This document shows, piece by piece, positions 33,212 to 42,592 of a stretch of 51,854 bases of DNA. Position numbers and translations under genes: made by a program. The DNA comes from JABFWF01 sp035539135 (GTDB taxonomy: Bacteria > Pseudomonadota > Gammaproteobacteria > Xanthomonadales > Xanthomonadaceae): positions 1 to 51,854 of the forward strand of contig DATLJD010000001.1 in NCBI GenBank assembly GCA_035539135.1. The letters run 5' to 3'. Position 1 is the first letter of the stretch; the number at the start of each line of letters is the position of its first letter. The notes beneath the pieces are model-generated. The model did no database searches. It had not been told where the DNA came from and saw nothing but the letters and a program-made list of their open reading frames with translations.

Positions 33212-33658
33212 ATGAGGCCGGTCCGCTCCCGCGCGTTCGCCTGGCTCGCCCTGGTGGCGATGCTGCTGCTGGCGGCCGTGCCGTCGCTGGGGCGGTTGGC
33301 GGGCGCGCAGTCCCGGTCCGCGCCCGGCATCGTTCCTGCGTCCCATGCGATGCACGCGATGCCGGCGGTCGCGCATTCCGGGCACGGCATGCACCACGCC
33401 GCCGCGGTGCAGCCCAGCCATCGCACCGATGCACTTCATTCGCCCGGGAAGGCGCCCAGCGAAAACGGCCACGCCGGTCACGACTGCGCCTATTGCCCGC
33501 TGCTGTCGGGGCTGAACGCCGCGTCGTCGGTGCCGTGGCTGCCGCGCGCGCCGCTGCAACGCGCGCCATGGGCGGTACGGGTCGCGGCCAACCCGCCGCT
33601 CGCCGCGCCGGTGCCTGCGCTGGGCGGGCAGGGGCCGCCCGTTCCCCCGATCGCCTGA
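33212..33658 (+). CDS. DUF2946 family protein (148 aa)
   Basis: ATG 33212 starts a membrane-targeted protein (helix or signal at residues about 8-24). A His/Met-rich stretch follows (ASHAMHAMPAVAHSGHGMHH) and then the DUF2946 signature HAGHDCAYCPLLSGL. The His, Met and CxxC residues suggest metal, probably copper, contact. DUF2946 genes are often found next to TonB-dependent metal receptors, as here, 99 bp upstream of one. A copper role is inference from family context. Confidence 0.85.
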   Translation: MRPVRSRAFAWLALVAMLLLAAVPSLGRLAGAQSRSAPGIVPASHAMHAMPAVAHSGHGMHHAAAVQPSHRTDALHSPGKAPSENGHAGHDCAYCPLLSGLNAASSVPWLPRAPLQRAPWAVRVAANPPLAAPVPALGGQGPPVPPIA

Positions 33659-33757
33659 CCGACGCGGCCCGAGGGCCGTCCTTCCGTCCCCGTGCGTCCG
33701 CGCCCGCCGCAGGTTGCCGCCTGCGCGCGGCCGCACGCCCGATCGCAGGAATCCGCA

Positions 33758-36109
33758 ATGCCATCGCCTTTCCATGCGACGCGAAGCGCGTCGCTGCTGC
33801 CGGCCGTCCTCGGCCTGGCCTGCTTCTGTGCGCCTGCGAGCGCGCGCGCAGCCACGCCTCTTGCTGCCAACGCCGTTTCCGCTCCCGAGGCCACCGAGGC
33901 GGACGACGCGGACCGCGACCTCCGGCTGCTCGACATGATCGTCGTGCGCGGCCTGCAGCCCAGTTCGCTGCCGATGCGCATCCCGACCACGGTCGAAGGC
34001 GTGACCGGCGACGAGGTGCGCGCCACCGTCAACGCCACCGACGCCGAGGACGCGCTCAAGTACCTGCCCAGCCTGCTGGTGCGCAAGCGCTACATCGGCG
34101 ACTACGACCACGCGGTGCTGGCCACGCGCGCGTCGGGCACCGGCAACAGCGCGCGTTCGCTGGTGTACGCCGACGGCATCCTGCTGTCGAACCTGCTCGG
34201 CAACGGCTATGCGTTCACGCCGCGCTGGGGACTGGTGGATCCGGAGGAAATCGAACGGGTCGACGTGCTGTACGGGCCCTTCTCCGCGGCGTACCCGGGC
34301 AACTCGGTGGGCGCGGTGGTGGATTACGTGACCCGTATGCCGCGTGGTTTCGAGGCGCACGCGAAGCTCGGCTACGCGCTGGAGCGCTTCTCGCTGTACG
34401 GCACCCGCGACGACTACCCGGCGACGTCGCGTTCGGCGTCGCTCGGCGATCGCTGGGGCCCGCTGTCGGCCTGGTTCTCGGTGAGCCGCCTGGACAGCGA
34501 GGGCCACCCGATCGCCTTCGCCAACCTCGCGCAGGCGAACGGTACGGAGGGCGCAGGCACGCCGGTGGATGGCGCCGTGCCGGGCCGCAACAGTCGCGGC
34601 CAGCCCTGGTACCTGGTCGGCGCGACCGGGCAGACGCACACGGTGCAGGACCGGGCGAAGCTGAAACTTGCCTGGGACCTCGCCGACGACCTGCGCCTGA
34701 GCTACGTGCTCGGCGTGTGGCGCAACGACGCCTTCCGCGATGCCGCGAGCTACCTCACCGACGCGGCCGGCGCGCCCGTGTACGCCGGCGACATCCTGAT
34801 CGACGGCCGCCGCTACACGCTCGCGCCGAACGCGCTGGCGCTGCAGCGCGCCGACAGCGCGCACCGCATGCAGGCGCTGTCGCTGCGGCGGCGCGGCGAC
34901 GGCGCGTGGGACTACAGCATCGCGGCGAGCCGCTACGACTACGTGCGCGACCGCGTGCGGTCTCCCGCGCTGGCCCTGCCCGACGCGCGCGCGGGCGGCG
35001 CCGGCCTCGTCGCCGACGGCGCGGGCACCGGCTGGCGCACACTCAGCGCGATGGCGACCTGGCGGCCGAATCCATCGCACGCGCTGGAGTTCGGCGTGCA
35101 GGACGATCGTTACCGCCTGCGCAGCCGGGTCGCCCGCAGCGACGACTGGATCGCCGGCGCGCCCGGCGCGCGCCAGTCCGCCTTCGCCGGCAGGACCCGG
35201 TTGCGCAGCCTGTTCGCGCAGGAAACCTGGACGCCCACGCTGGACTGGACCGCGGTGCTGGGCGCGCGGCTGGAGCGCTGGACGGCGCGCGACGGCAGCA
35301 TCGCCGACGCGTCAACGCAGCTGGATTTCCCGGAACGAGCGCTGCGCGCGGTATCGCCGAAGGCGGCACTGCAGTACGCACCGGACGGCGACTGGTCGCT
35401 GAAGGCCTCCGTCGGCCGCGCGGTGCGCTTCCCGACCGTCAGCGAGCTCTACCAGGGCACGATCGCCGGCGACGCGATCGTGAACAACGATCCCGACCTC
35501 GCGCCCGAGCGTTCGCTGACCTCCGAGCTCTCGTACGTGCGCGACATAGACAAGGGCCGGCTGCGCGCGACGCTGTTCGGCGAGCGCACCCGCGACGCGC
35601 TGTACATGCAGACCGACGCCACCGTGGTGCCCAGCGTTACCAGCATCCAGAACGTGGACACGATCCGCACCCGCGGGCTGGAGCTGGCGGGCGACTGGCA
35701 CGAACTCGGCGCCAGCGAGTCCTTCGACCTCGCGGCGAACCTGACCTTCGCCGATTCCATCATCACCGCCAACCACCGTTTCCCCGCCAGCGTCGGCCAG
35801 TGGCAACCGCGGGTGCCGCGCTGGCGCGCCAACCTGGTCGGCACCTGGCGCCCGGACGAGCGCTGGAGCCTGACCGCCGCGCTGCGTTACGGCGGCCGCC
35901 AGTTCAACACGCTGGACAACAGCGATACCCATAGCGGCACCTACATGGGCACCAGCCCGTTCCTGGTCGCCGACCTGCGCGCGCTGTACCGCCACGACGC
36001 GCACTGGAGCGCCGCACTTGGCGTGGACAACCTCGGCAACCGCACCTACTGGAACTTCCATCCCTACAACCAGCGCACCTGGAGCGCGGAGTTGCGCTAC
36101 GACTACTGA
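33758..36109 (+). CDS. TonB-dependent outer-membrane receptor, probably for a metal complex
   Basis: A 783-aa protein with a signal peptide (residues about 1-31), a plug domain (about 60-180; DAEDALKYLPSLLVRKRYIGD, RSLVYADGILLSN, EEIERVDVLYGPFSAAYPGN, GAVVDYVTR) and a 22-strand barrel ending in a C-terminal aromatic, ELRYDY. Late barrel strands carry VGRAVRFPTVSELYQG and VDNLGNRTYWNFHPY. ATG 33758 gives the signal peptide. The preceding DUF2946 gene suggests copper or a related metal, but the ligand cannot be read from the sequence. No anti-sigma pair is adjacent. Confidence 0.92.
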   Translation: MPSPFHATRSASLLPAVLGLACFCAPASARAATPLAANAVSAPEATEADDADRDLRLLDMIVVRGLQPSSLPMRIPTTVEGVTGDEVRATVNATDAEDALKYLPSLLVRKRYIGDYDHAVLATRASGTGNSARSLVYADGILLSNLLGNGYAFTPRWGLVDPEEIERVDVLYGPFSAAYPGNSVGAVVDYVTRMPRGFEAHAKLGYALERFSLYGTRDDYPATSRSASLGDRWGPLSAWFSVSRLDSEGHPIAFANLAQANGTEGAGTPVDGAVPGRNSRGQPWYLVGATGQTHTVQDRAKLKLAWDLADDLRLSYVLGVWRNDAFRDAASYLTDAAGAPVYAGDILIDGRRYTLAPNALALQRADSAHRMQALSLRRRGDGAWDYSIAASRYDYVRDRVRSPALALPDARAGGAGLVADGAGTGWRTLSAMATWRPNPSHALEFGVQDDRYRLRSRVARSDDWIAGAPGARQSAFAGRTRLRSLFAQETWTPTLDWTAVLGARLERWTARDGSIADASTQLDFPERALRAVSPKAALQYAPDGDWSLKASVGRAVRFPTVSELYQGTIAGDAIVNNDPDLAPERSLTSELSYVRDIDKGRLRATLFGERTRDALYMQTDATVVPSVTSIQNVDTIRTRGLELAGDWHELGASESFDLAANLTFADSIITANHRFPASVGQWQPRVPRWRANLVGTWRPDERWSLTAALRYGGRQFNTLDNSDTHSGTYMGTSPFLVADLRALYRHDAHWSAALGVDNLGNRTYWNFHPYNQRTWSAELRYDY

Positions 36110-36206
36110 ATAGGCCCCGAGGATGCGGGTCGCGTGGCTTTCGCGCGGCTTTCGCGCGCGGTTGCCTAGCCTTCGCCGCATCGCAGAACACGCAGGGAGC
36201 ACGTCC

Positions 36207-36833
36207 ATGGCCAAGTCCGCCCTCGACACCGAGCAGGTCCACGAGCTGCTGTACCAGGCGCTCGAAACCGAGCTCGGCGGCATCCAGGTCTACGAGAACG
36301 CGATCGCATGCGCGGTCAACCAAGACCTGAAGAAGGAGTGGACGGAGTACCTGTCGCAGACCGAGAACCACCGCGAGATCCTGCTGTCGGTCTTCGAGGA
36401 ACTGGGCCTGGACCCGGAAGCGCAGACGCCGGGCCGGCAGGTGGTCGCCCACCTCGGCGCGTCGCTGGTGCAGGCCATGCAGATGGCGAAGGAGAACGCC
36501 GGCCCGGTCGGCGCCGAACTCGTCGCCGGCGAATGCGTGGTGCTGGCCGAGACCAAGGACCACATGAACTGGGAACTGATCGGCCAGGTCGCGAAGAAGT
36601 GCACCGACAAGATCATGAAGCAGGTGCTGACGCAGGCCTACGAGCAGGTCGAGGACCAGGAGGACGAGCACATCTACCACAGCAAGGGCTGGACCCGGGA
36701 ACTGTGGATCGATTCGCTCGGCATGCCGGCGGTGCTGCCGCCGCCGGAGGAGCGCAAGCAGGTCGAAACCGCGATCGGCGCCGCGCGCGCGGAACAGCAG
36801 CGCGGCGAGATGCTGCGGGAGCGCAAGCACTGA
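36207..36833 (+). CDS. ferritin-like diiron-domain protein (208 aa)
   Basis: ATG 36207 with GGGAG 9 bp upstream. A four-helix bundle is indicated by spaced carboxylate/His ligands: YQALETELGGIQVYENAI, SQTENHREILLSVFEELG, VVLAETKDHMNWELIGQ and QVEDQEDEHIYHSKGW. This EXXH-type pattern fits the ferritin/rubrerythrin superfamily and could bind a diiron centre. The C-terminal 40 residues are helical and charged. No signal peptide, so cytoplasmic. Storage, oxidation or sensing cannot be told apart. Confidence 0.8.
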   Translation: MAKSALDTEQVHELLYQALETELGGIQVYENAIACAVNQDLKKEWTEYLSQTENHREILLSVFEELGLDPEAQTPGRQVVAHLGASLVQAMQMAKENAGPVGAELVAGECVVLAETKDHMNWELIGQVAKKCTDKIMKQVLTQAYEQVEDQEDEHIYHSKGWTRELWIDSLGMPAVLPPPEERKQVETAIGAARAEQQRGEMLRERKH

Positions 36834-36909
36834 ACCCGGTGAGCCGGGACGACCCGCGGCGCACGGCAGGGCCGTGTGACCGCCGCCCGGGACGCGTACC
36901 ATCCACGCG

Positions 36910-39369
36910 ATGACACGCACCCCAGGCAAACGCGGCAGCGGTCGCGGCGGCAGGAAAGCCGCCGCGACCGCTGACGGCGCGAACACCCGTCGCGGCAAAC
37001 GCGACGATTCCTTCCACGCTTCCCCCAAGGCCCCGAGGGGCGGACGCAAGCCGTCCCGTCCCGGCTGGCTGCCCGAACCGCCGCCCGCGCGCGCCGGCGG
37101 CGCCCGCCCCGCGCCGCAGCACGATCCGCACGCCGAGCGCGAGGCGCAGCGCTACGAACAGCCGATCGCCAGCCGCGAGATGATCCTCGCGGTGCTGGCC
37201 GCCAGCGACGGCCCGATGGACGCCGACGCGCTGGCGCAGCGGCTCGGCCTGACCGCGCCGGACCGCTTCGAGGCCCTGTCCAAGCGCCTCGCGGCGATGC
37301 TGCGCGACGGCCAGCTGCTGCAGAACCGGCGCGGCGGCTACGTGCCGGCCGAGCGCCTGGACCTGATCCCCGGCACGGTGATCGCCAACCCCGACGGTTT
37401 CGGCTTCCTGCGTCCGGACGCAGGCGTCGGCAAGAACGACGACCTGTTCCTGCCGCCCTACGAGATGCGCAAGGTGATGCACGGCGACCGCGTGCTCGCC
37501 AGCGTCACCGGCATGGACCATCGCGGCCGCCGCGAGGGCGTGATCGTCGAGGTGCTCGAGCGCCGGCTCAACCGCCTGATCGGCCGCTACATCGTCGAGG
37601 CGGGGATCGGCTACGTGCAGCCCGACGACCGCCGCATCCAGCGCAACGTGCTGATCCCGCCGGGCGAAGGCCACGACGCGAAGGCGGGGCAGCTGGTGGT
37701 GGCCGAGATCGTGCAGCCGCCCGACGCGCGCCGGCCGCCGATCGGCAAGGTGCTGGCGGTGCTCGGCGACAAGCTCACCGCCTCGCTGGCGGTGGAGGCG
37801 GCGATCCACGGCCACGAGATCCCGCACGAGTTCCCGCCGGAAGTGCTGGCGCAGGCGACCGCGGTGCCGCTGGAGGTGGACGCCGCGACCGCCGCCGCGC
37901 GCGTGGACCTGCGCGCGTTGCCGCTGGTCACCATCGACGGCGAGGACGCCAAGGACTTCGACGACGCGGTCTGGTGCGAACCCAACCGCGACGGGTTCCG
38001 GCTGGTGGTCGCGATCGCCGACGTCTCGCATTACGTGCGCCCCGGCACGCCGCTGGACGACGAGGCGCAGCTGCGCGCGACCTCGGTGTACTTCCCCGGT
38101 TTCGTCGTGCCGATGCTGCCGGAGACCCTGTCCAACGGCATCTGCTCGCTGATGCCGAAGGTGGACCGGCTGTGCTTCGTGTGCGACATGCAGGTCGGCC
38201 GCGACGGCATCGTGACCGGTGCGAAGTTCTACGAAGCGGTGATGAACTCGCACGCGCGCCTGACCTACACCGAGGTCTGGAACGCGGTCGGCGACGGCAT
38301 CCCCGACGAGGACCGCGACGCGGCCGTCGCGAAGATCGGCCCGCTGCTGCCGCAGGTGCAGCGCCTGCACCAGCTGTACCGCGTCCTCGACAAGGCCCGC
38401 GCGAAACGTGGCGCGATCGAGTTCGAAACGTCGGAAGTGCGCTTCGTGCTCGGCCCGCAGGGCGAGGTGACCCAGGCCGGGATGCTCCAGCGCAACGACG
38501 CGCACAAGCTGATCGAGGAATGCATGATCGCGGCCAACGTGCAGGCCGCGGAGTTCCTGCTGGCCACGCACATCCCGGCGCCGTACCGCGACCACGACAA
38601 GCCGCCGGAGGCCAAGTACGCCGACCTCGAGGAGTTCCTCAAGGAGTTCAAGCTGCGGCTGCCGCCGTGGGGCAAGGTGCAGCCGCGCGACTTCCGCGCG
38701 CTGCTGGAAAAGATCCGCGAGCGGCCGGACGCGGCGCTGCTGGAGTCGGTGATCCTGCGCAGCCAGTCGCTGGCGGTGTACGCGCCGGACAACATCGGCC
38801 ACTTCGGTCTGGCGCTGGCGGCGTACGCGCACTTCACCTCGCCGATCCGGCGCTATCCGGACCTGCTGGTGCATCGCGCGATCAAGCACGCGCTGGCCGG
38901 CGGCCACCCCGACCAGTTCACCTACACGCCGCATGCGATGGCGGCGCTGGCGGTGCAGTGTTCGGAGCGCTCGCGGCGCGCCGACGAGGCTTCGCGCGAG
39001 GTGGACGAACGCTACCGCGCGGCGTGGATGGAGCAGCACGTCGGCGGCGAGTTCGAAGGCGTGATCAGCGGGGTGACCAGCTTCGGCCTGTTCGTCGAAC
39101 TGGACGACTCCAAGGTCAACGGCCTGGTGCACGTCACCCAGCTGCCGAACGACTTCTACCACTTCGACCCGATCCGCAAGACCCTGACCGGCGAGCGCCG
39201 CGGCCGCGAGTACCGCCTCGGCGACCGCGCGCGGATCGTGGTGCTCAAGGCCAGCCTGGAGGAGCGCAAGATCGACTTCCGCCTGGTCGAGGAGGGCGGA
39301 GCGGCGCGCGACGCCGTGCCGACGCCGTCGCGCGGCAAGCCGGCGAAGCGGACGAAGCAGAAGTACTAG
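36910..39369 (+). CDS. rnr: ribonuclease R
   Basis: An 819-aa processive 3'-5' exoribonuclease that degrades structured RNA. An unusual basic N-terminal extension (residues 1-75, Arg/Gly/Lys-rich) precedes the winged-helix domain (about 85-150), cold-shock domains (about 155-320), the RNB catalytic domain with DGEDAKDFDDAV holding the metal-binding Asp residues (near 340-352), and a C-terminal S1 domain (FEGVISGVTSFGLFVEL, near 720). A Lys-rich tail ends the protein. It is followed by a cluster of palindromic repeats before rlmB. Confidence 0.97.
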   Translation: MTRTPGKRGSGRGGRKAAATADGANTRRGKRDDSFHASPKAPRGGRKPSRPGWLPEPPPARAGGARPAPQHDPHAEREAQRYEQPIASREMILAVLAASDGPMDADALAQRLGLTAPDRFEALSKRLAAMLRDGQLLQNRRGGYVPAERLDLIPGTVIANPDGFGFLRPDAGVGKNDDLFLPPYEMRKVMHGDRVLASVTGMDHRGRREGVIVEVLERRLNRLIGRYIVEAGIGYVQPDDRRIQRNVLIPPGEGHDAKAGQLVVAEIVQPPDARRPPIGKVLAVLGDKLTASLAVEAAIHGHEIPHEFPPEVLAQATAVPLEVDAATAAARVDLRALPLVTIDGEDAKDFDDAVWCEPNRDGFRLVVAIADVSHYVRPGTPLDDEAQLRATSVYFPGFVVPMLPETLSNGICSLMPKVDRLCFVCDMQVGRDGIVTGAKFYEAVMNSHARLTYTEVWNAVGDGIPDEDRDAAVAKIGPLLPQVQRLHQLYRVLDKARAKRGAIEFETSEVRFVLGPQGEVTQAGMLQRNDAHKLIEECMIAANVQAAEFLLATHIPAPYRDHDKPPEAKYADLEEFLKEFKLRLPPWGKVQPRDFRALLEKIRERPDAALLESVILRSQSLAVYAPDNIGHFGLALAAYAHFTSPIRRYPDLLVHRAIKHALAGGHPDQFTYTPHAMAALAVQCSERSRRADEASREVDERYRAAWMEQHVGGEFEGVISGVTSFGLFVELDDSKVNGLVHVTQLPNDFYHFDPIRKTLTGERRGREYRLGDRARIVVLKASLEERKIDFRLVEEGGAARDAVPTPSRGKPAKRTKQKY

Positions 39370-39621
39370 GGTTCTGCTCCCTCTCCCGCTTGCCGTGGCC
39401 TGCTCCCTCTCCCGCTTGCGGGAGAGGGTTGGGGTGAGGGTGAGTCTTCCGCCAACAGCCGCACCCTCACCCTCGCGCTTGCGCGCTCGACCTCTCCCGC
39501 AGGCGGGAGAGGTGACAGCCCAGCGCCGCGCTGCAGCCAGCTGTTCCCCCTCTCCGCTCGCGGGAGAGCGCCGCGGTGAGGCCAACCCCCGCCGCCGCTC
39601 CGCCCACGGCACAATGCGCGC
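39370..39621. repeat. rnr-rlmB intergenic repeat cluster
   Basis: 252 bp dominated by the dispersed palindrome family. A half unit lies at 39377-39393, then full units at 39405-39428, 39490-39513 and about 39546-39570, with GGGTGAGGGTGAG and CACCCTCACCCTCGCG flanks between them in opposite orientations. Such paired inverse units can fold into a long stem in RNA. No gene is present. Confidence 0.88.
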
Positions 39622-40386
39622 ATGAGCAACAAAGCCTCCCAATGGATCGCCGGCATCAACGCGGTCGCCGCCGCCGTCGAGCACGACGCCGAGCACGTGC
39701 GCGAAGTCCTGCTCGAAGCCGGCGCGAAGAACCCGCGCATCGCCGACATCGAGGCCAACGCGCGCCGCGTGGGCATCGACGTGCGCCGGGTCGCGCAGCA
39801 GGCGCTGGACGGCGTCGCCGGCGGCCTGCGCCACCAGGGCGCGGTCGCGCGCTACGCGGCGGCGAAGACCTGGGACGAGCACGAGCTGCCCGCGCTGGTC
39901 GAGGCCGCCGCCGGCAAGGCGCTGGTCCTGGTCCTCGACGGCGTGCAGGACCCGCACAACCTCGGCGCCTGCCTGCGCAGCGCGGCCGCCGCCGGCGTGA
40001 CCGCGGTGGTGATCCCCAAGGACAAGGCCGCGCAGGTGAATGCCACCGTGCGCAAGACCGCCGCCGGCGCCGCCGACAGCATTCCGGTGGTGCGCGCCAC
40101 CAACCTCGCGCGCTGCCTGCGCGACCTGCAGCAGCTGGGCGTGTGGACCTACGGCCTGGCGGGCGACGCGCAGGCCTCGTTCTACGACCTCGACCTCACC
40201 GGCAACGTCGCCCTGGTGCTGGGCGGCGAGGCCGACGGCCTGCGCCGGCTGACCCGCGAGCAGTGCGACCAGCTGGTCACGATCCCGATGCCGGGCGCGG
40301 GGCAGGGCGTGGAAAGCCTGAACGTGTCGGTGGCGGCCGGCGTGGCGCTGTTCGAGGCGGTGCGGCAGCGGGTGAAGGCGGGGTAG
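39622..40386 (+). CDS. rlmB: 23S rRNA (guanosine2251-2'-O)-methyltransferase RlmB
   Basis: A 254-aa SpoU-family methyltransferase. The N-terminal ribosomal substrate-binding domain (residues about 5-80) starts SQWIAGINAVAAAVEHD. The SPOUT catalytic part has VLDGVQDPHNLGACLRSA, VIPKDKAAQ, LVLGGEADGLRRL and the knot motif VESLNVSVAAGVALFE. The rnr-rlmB order matches E. coli. The length is normal. Confidence 0.97.
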   Translation: MSNKASQWIAGINAVAAAVEHDAEHVREVLLEAGAKNPRIADIEANARRVGIDVRRVAQQALDGVAGGLRHQGAVARYAAAKTWDEHELPALVEAAAGKALVLVLDGVQDPHNLGACLRSAAAAGVTAVVIPKDKAAQVNATVRKTAAGAADSIPVVRATNLARCLRDLQQLGVWTYGLAGDAQASFYDLDLTGNVALVLGGEADGLRRLTREQCDQLVTIPMPGAGQGVESLNVSVAAGVALFEAVRQRVKAG

Positions 40387-40409
40387 GAGCGAAAAGCGGG
40401 CCACCCCGA

Positions 40410-40433
40410 CCCTCTCCCGCAGGCGGGAGAGGG
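40410..40433. repeat. palindromic repeat unit
   Basis: CCCTCTCCCGC AG GCGGGAGAGGG, 24 bp after rlmB. The conserved CCACCCCGA precedes it. Confidence 0.92.
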
Positions 40434-40481
40434 GGAACCGCGCGCTCTTCCAGCCGACTGGCCCCTGCGCCCGGAAACCCG

Positions 40482-40487
40482 GATAAT
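40482..40487 (+). promoter_or_regulatory. possible purA -10 box
   Basis: GATAAT lies 79 bp upstream of purA and just before a terminator hairpin. No good -35 is present at 17 bp. If it is used, the transcript would begin at the hairpin. Confidence 0.35.
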
Positions 40488-40492
40488 GCGCC

Positions 40493-40522
40493 AAAGCCGG
40501 GGGGCGACCCGCCGGCTTTTTT
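40493..40522 (+). terminator. terminator between rlmB and purA
   Basis: Stem AAAGCCGG/CCGGCTTT with an 11-nt loop, followed by TTTC. It would end rlmB transcripts 40 bp before purA. Confidence 0.78.
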
Positions 40523-40565
40523 CGTGCGCGATGCATTCGCGCGACCGCCACAGCAGGAGGCCGCC

Positions 40566-41858
40566 ATGGGTCAGTCAGTCGTCGTGTTGGGTGCCCAGTG
40601 GGGCGATGAGGGCAAGGGCAAGATCGTCGACCTGCTCACCCAGGACATCGGCGCCGTCGTCCGCTTCCAGGGCGGCCACAACGCCGGCCACACCTTGGTC
40701 ATCAACGGCAAGAAGACGGTGCTGCACCTCATCCCGTCCGGCATCCTGCGCCCGGACGCGCTGTGCCTGATCGGCAACGGCGTGGTGCTCAGCCCGGCCG
40801 CGCTGCAGAAGGAAATCGGCGAGCTCGAGGCCAGTGGCGTGGAAGTGCGCTCGCGCCTGAAGATCAGCCCGGCGACGCCGCTGATCATGCCGTACCACAT
40901 CGCGCTGGACCAGGCGCGCGAGAAGGCCGCCGGCGGCAACGCGATCGGCACCACCGGCCGCGGCATCGGCCCCGCCTACGAGGACAAGGTCGCGCGCCGC
41001 GGCATCCGCGTCGCCGACCTGCACTACCCGCAGCAGCTGGCCGACAAGCTGCGCGGCACGCTCGACTACCACAACTTCGTGCTGACCAAGTACCTCGGCG
41101 TCGATGCGGTCGACTACCAGCAGACGCTGGACGAGGCGCTGGCCTTCGGCGAGTACGTCGAACCGATGAAGTCCGACGTCGCCGGCATCCTGCACGAGTT
41201 GCGCAAGCAGGGCCGCAAGGTGCTGTTCGAAGGCGCGCAGGGCTCGCTGCTGGACATCGACCACGGCACCTATCCGTACGTCACCTCGTCCAACACCACG
41301 GTCGGCGGCGCCTACGCCGGCAGCGGCGTCGGCGCGGACGCGATCGACTACGTGCTCGGCATCGCCAAGGCCTACGCGACGCGCGTGGGCGGCGGCCCGT
41401 TCCCGACCGAGCTGTTCGACGACGTCGGCCAGGCCCTGCGCGACAAGGGCCAGGAATACGGCGCGACCACCGGCCGTCCGCGCCGCTGCGGCTGGATGGA
41501 CATCGTCGCGCTCAAGCGCGCGGTCGCGATCAACGGCATATCCGGCCTGTGCATCACCAAGCTCGACGTGCTCGACGGCATCGAGAAGCTGAAGATCTGC
41601 ATCGCCTACGAGTACCGCGGCAAGCGCACCGAGTACGCGCCGCTGGACGCGGCCGGCTGGGAGGAGTGCACGCCGGTCTACCTCGAGTTCCCCGGCTGGG
41701 ACGAGAGCACCCACGGCATCACCGAGTGGGACCGCCTGCCCGCCGCCGCCCGCGCCTACCTGCGCGCGCTGGAGGAACTGGCCGGCTGCCCGCTGGCGAT
41801 CGTCAGCACCGGCCCGGACCGCGACGCGAACATCATCCTCCAGGATCCGTTCGCCTGA
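40566..41858 (+). CDS. purA: adenylosuccinate synthetase
   Basis: A 430-aa enzyme joining IMP and aspartate with GTP in AMP synthesis. The GTP site GAQWGDEGKGKIVDLL is at residues about 8-23, NAGHTLVINGKK follows, and GTTGRGIGPAYEDKVARRGI, GAQGSLLDIDHGTYPYVTSS and TGRPRRCGW are intact. ATG 40566 has AGGAGG upstream. In E. coli purA follows hflC-yjeT; here it lies 28 kb away, after rlmB, and has its own apparent transcription unit. Confidence 0.98.
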   Translation: MGQSVVVLGAQWGDEGKGKIVDLLTQDIGAVVRFQGGHNAGHTLVINGKKTVLHLIPSGILRPDALCLIGNGVVLSPAALQKEIGELEASGVEVRSRLKISPATPLIMPYHIALDQAREKAAGGNAIGTTGRGIGPAYEDKVARRGIRVADLHYPQQLADKLRGTLDYHNFVLTKYLGVDAVDYQQTLDEALAFGEYVEPMKSDVAGILHELRKQGRKVLFEGAQGSLLDIDHGTYPYVTSSNTTVGGAYAGSGVGADAIDYVLGIAKAYATRVGGGPFPTELFDDVGQALRDKGQEYGATTGRPRRCGWMDIVALKRAVAINGISGLCITKLDVLDGIEKLKICIAYEYRGKRTEYAPLDAAGWEECTPVYLEFPGWDESTHGITEWDRLPAAARAYLRALEELAGCPLAIVSTGPDRDANIILQDPFA

Positions 41859-41879
41859 GGCGCTCCGTCCGCAGCAACG

Positions 41880-41909
41880 AAAAAGCCCCGCGTTCGCGGG
41901 GCTTTTTTT
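41880..41909. terminator. bidirectional terminator between purA and the DUF411 gene
   Basis: Stem AGCCCCGC/GCGGGGCT with a GTTC loop, flanked by A4 and T7. It serves both convergent genes. Confidence 0.92.
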
Positions 41910-41930
41910 GTGCGGGGCCGGCGACGACGG

Positions 41931-42431
41931 CTACTTCGCGGCGCCTTCGCCGTGCCGCGCGAACACCACGGTGCTGCCGTCGCGCTTCACCAGCTCCACC
42001 ACGTAGGGCTGCACATGGCCGCCGGGCATCTCCATCCCGGGCGAGCCGATCGGCATGCCGGGGGCGGTCAGTCCCTTCGCGTCCGGCTTCTTCGCCAGCA
42101 ACCGCTTGACGTCCTCCGCCGGCACGTGGCCCTCGATGAAGTAGCCGGCGACCTCGGCGGTATGGCAGGAGCCCTTGCCGGCCGGCACGCCGACCCGGCG
42201 CTTGGTCGGCTCGACGTCGTTCTCGTTGCGCACCTCGACGGGGAAACCGGCGTGGCGCATGTGCTCCACCCAACCGGTGCAGCAGCCGCAGGTCGGCGAC
42301 TTGTGCACCACCACCAGCGGCAGCGCGCTCGGCACGGGCGAACTGGCCGCGGGACGCGGCGACTGAGCGACCGCGGTGGCGGCGACGGCGAGGCCGGCGA
42401 CGAGCGCGGCCGCGGACAGGAACTGGCGCAT
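41931..42431 (-). CDS. DUF411 family periplasmic metal-binding protein (166 aa)
   Basis: A cleavable signal peptide (MRQFLSAAALVAGLAVAATA) is followed by the DUF411 core: VVVHKSPTCGCCTGWVEHM with the CxCC motif, GSCHTAEVAGYFIEGHVPA, then PGMPIGSPGME and GGHVQPY. Cys, His and Met residues fit copper or other soft-metal binding, as proposed for CopG-like proteins. It is convergent with purA. No copper operon lies next to it. Confidence 0.9.
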   Translation of the reverse strand: MRQFLSAAALVAGLAVAATAVAQSPRPAASSPVPSALPLVVVHKSPTCGCCTGWVEHMRHAGFPVEVRNENDVEPTKRRVGVPAGKGSCHTAEVAGYFIEGHVPAEDVKRLLAKKPDAKGLTAPGMPIGSPGMEMPGGHVQPYVVELVKRDGSTVVFARHGEGAAK

Positions 42432-42592
42432 GGCGGACCGATCCGGAAGGGAAAGCCCGATTCTGCCATCGCCGCGTGTCGCGGTCCCCGCTCCGGGGTT
42501 CAACCGCGCGTGAACGCCGACGCGCGGTTCACCGAGCCACCACCGGCGGCGCGCGATGGTGACGGCAAGCACCCCTCGCCCGGAGGCCGCCC

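Noticed and set aside
36613..40551. 1312-codon leftward frame opposite rnr and rlmB
   Set aside because: Antisense of two clear genes; composition is Arg/His/Val/Gln-rich without domains, as expected in GC-rich shadows.
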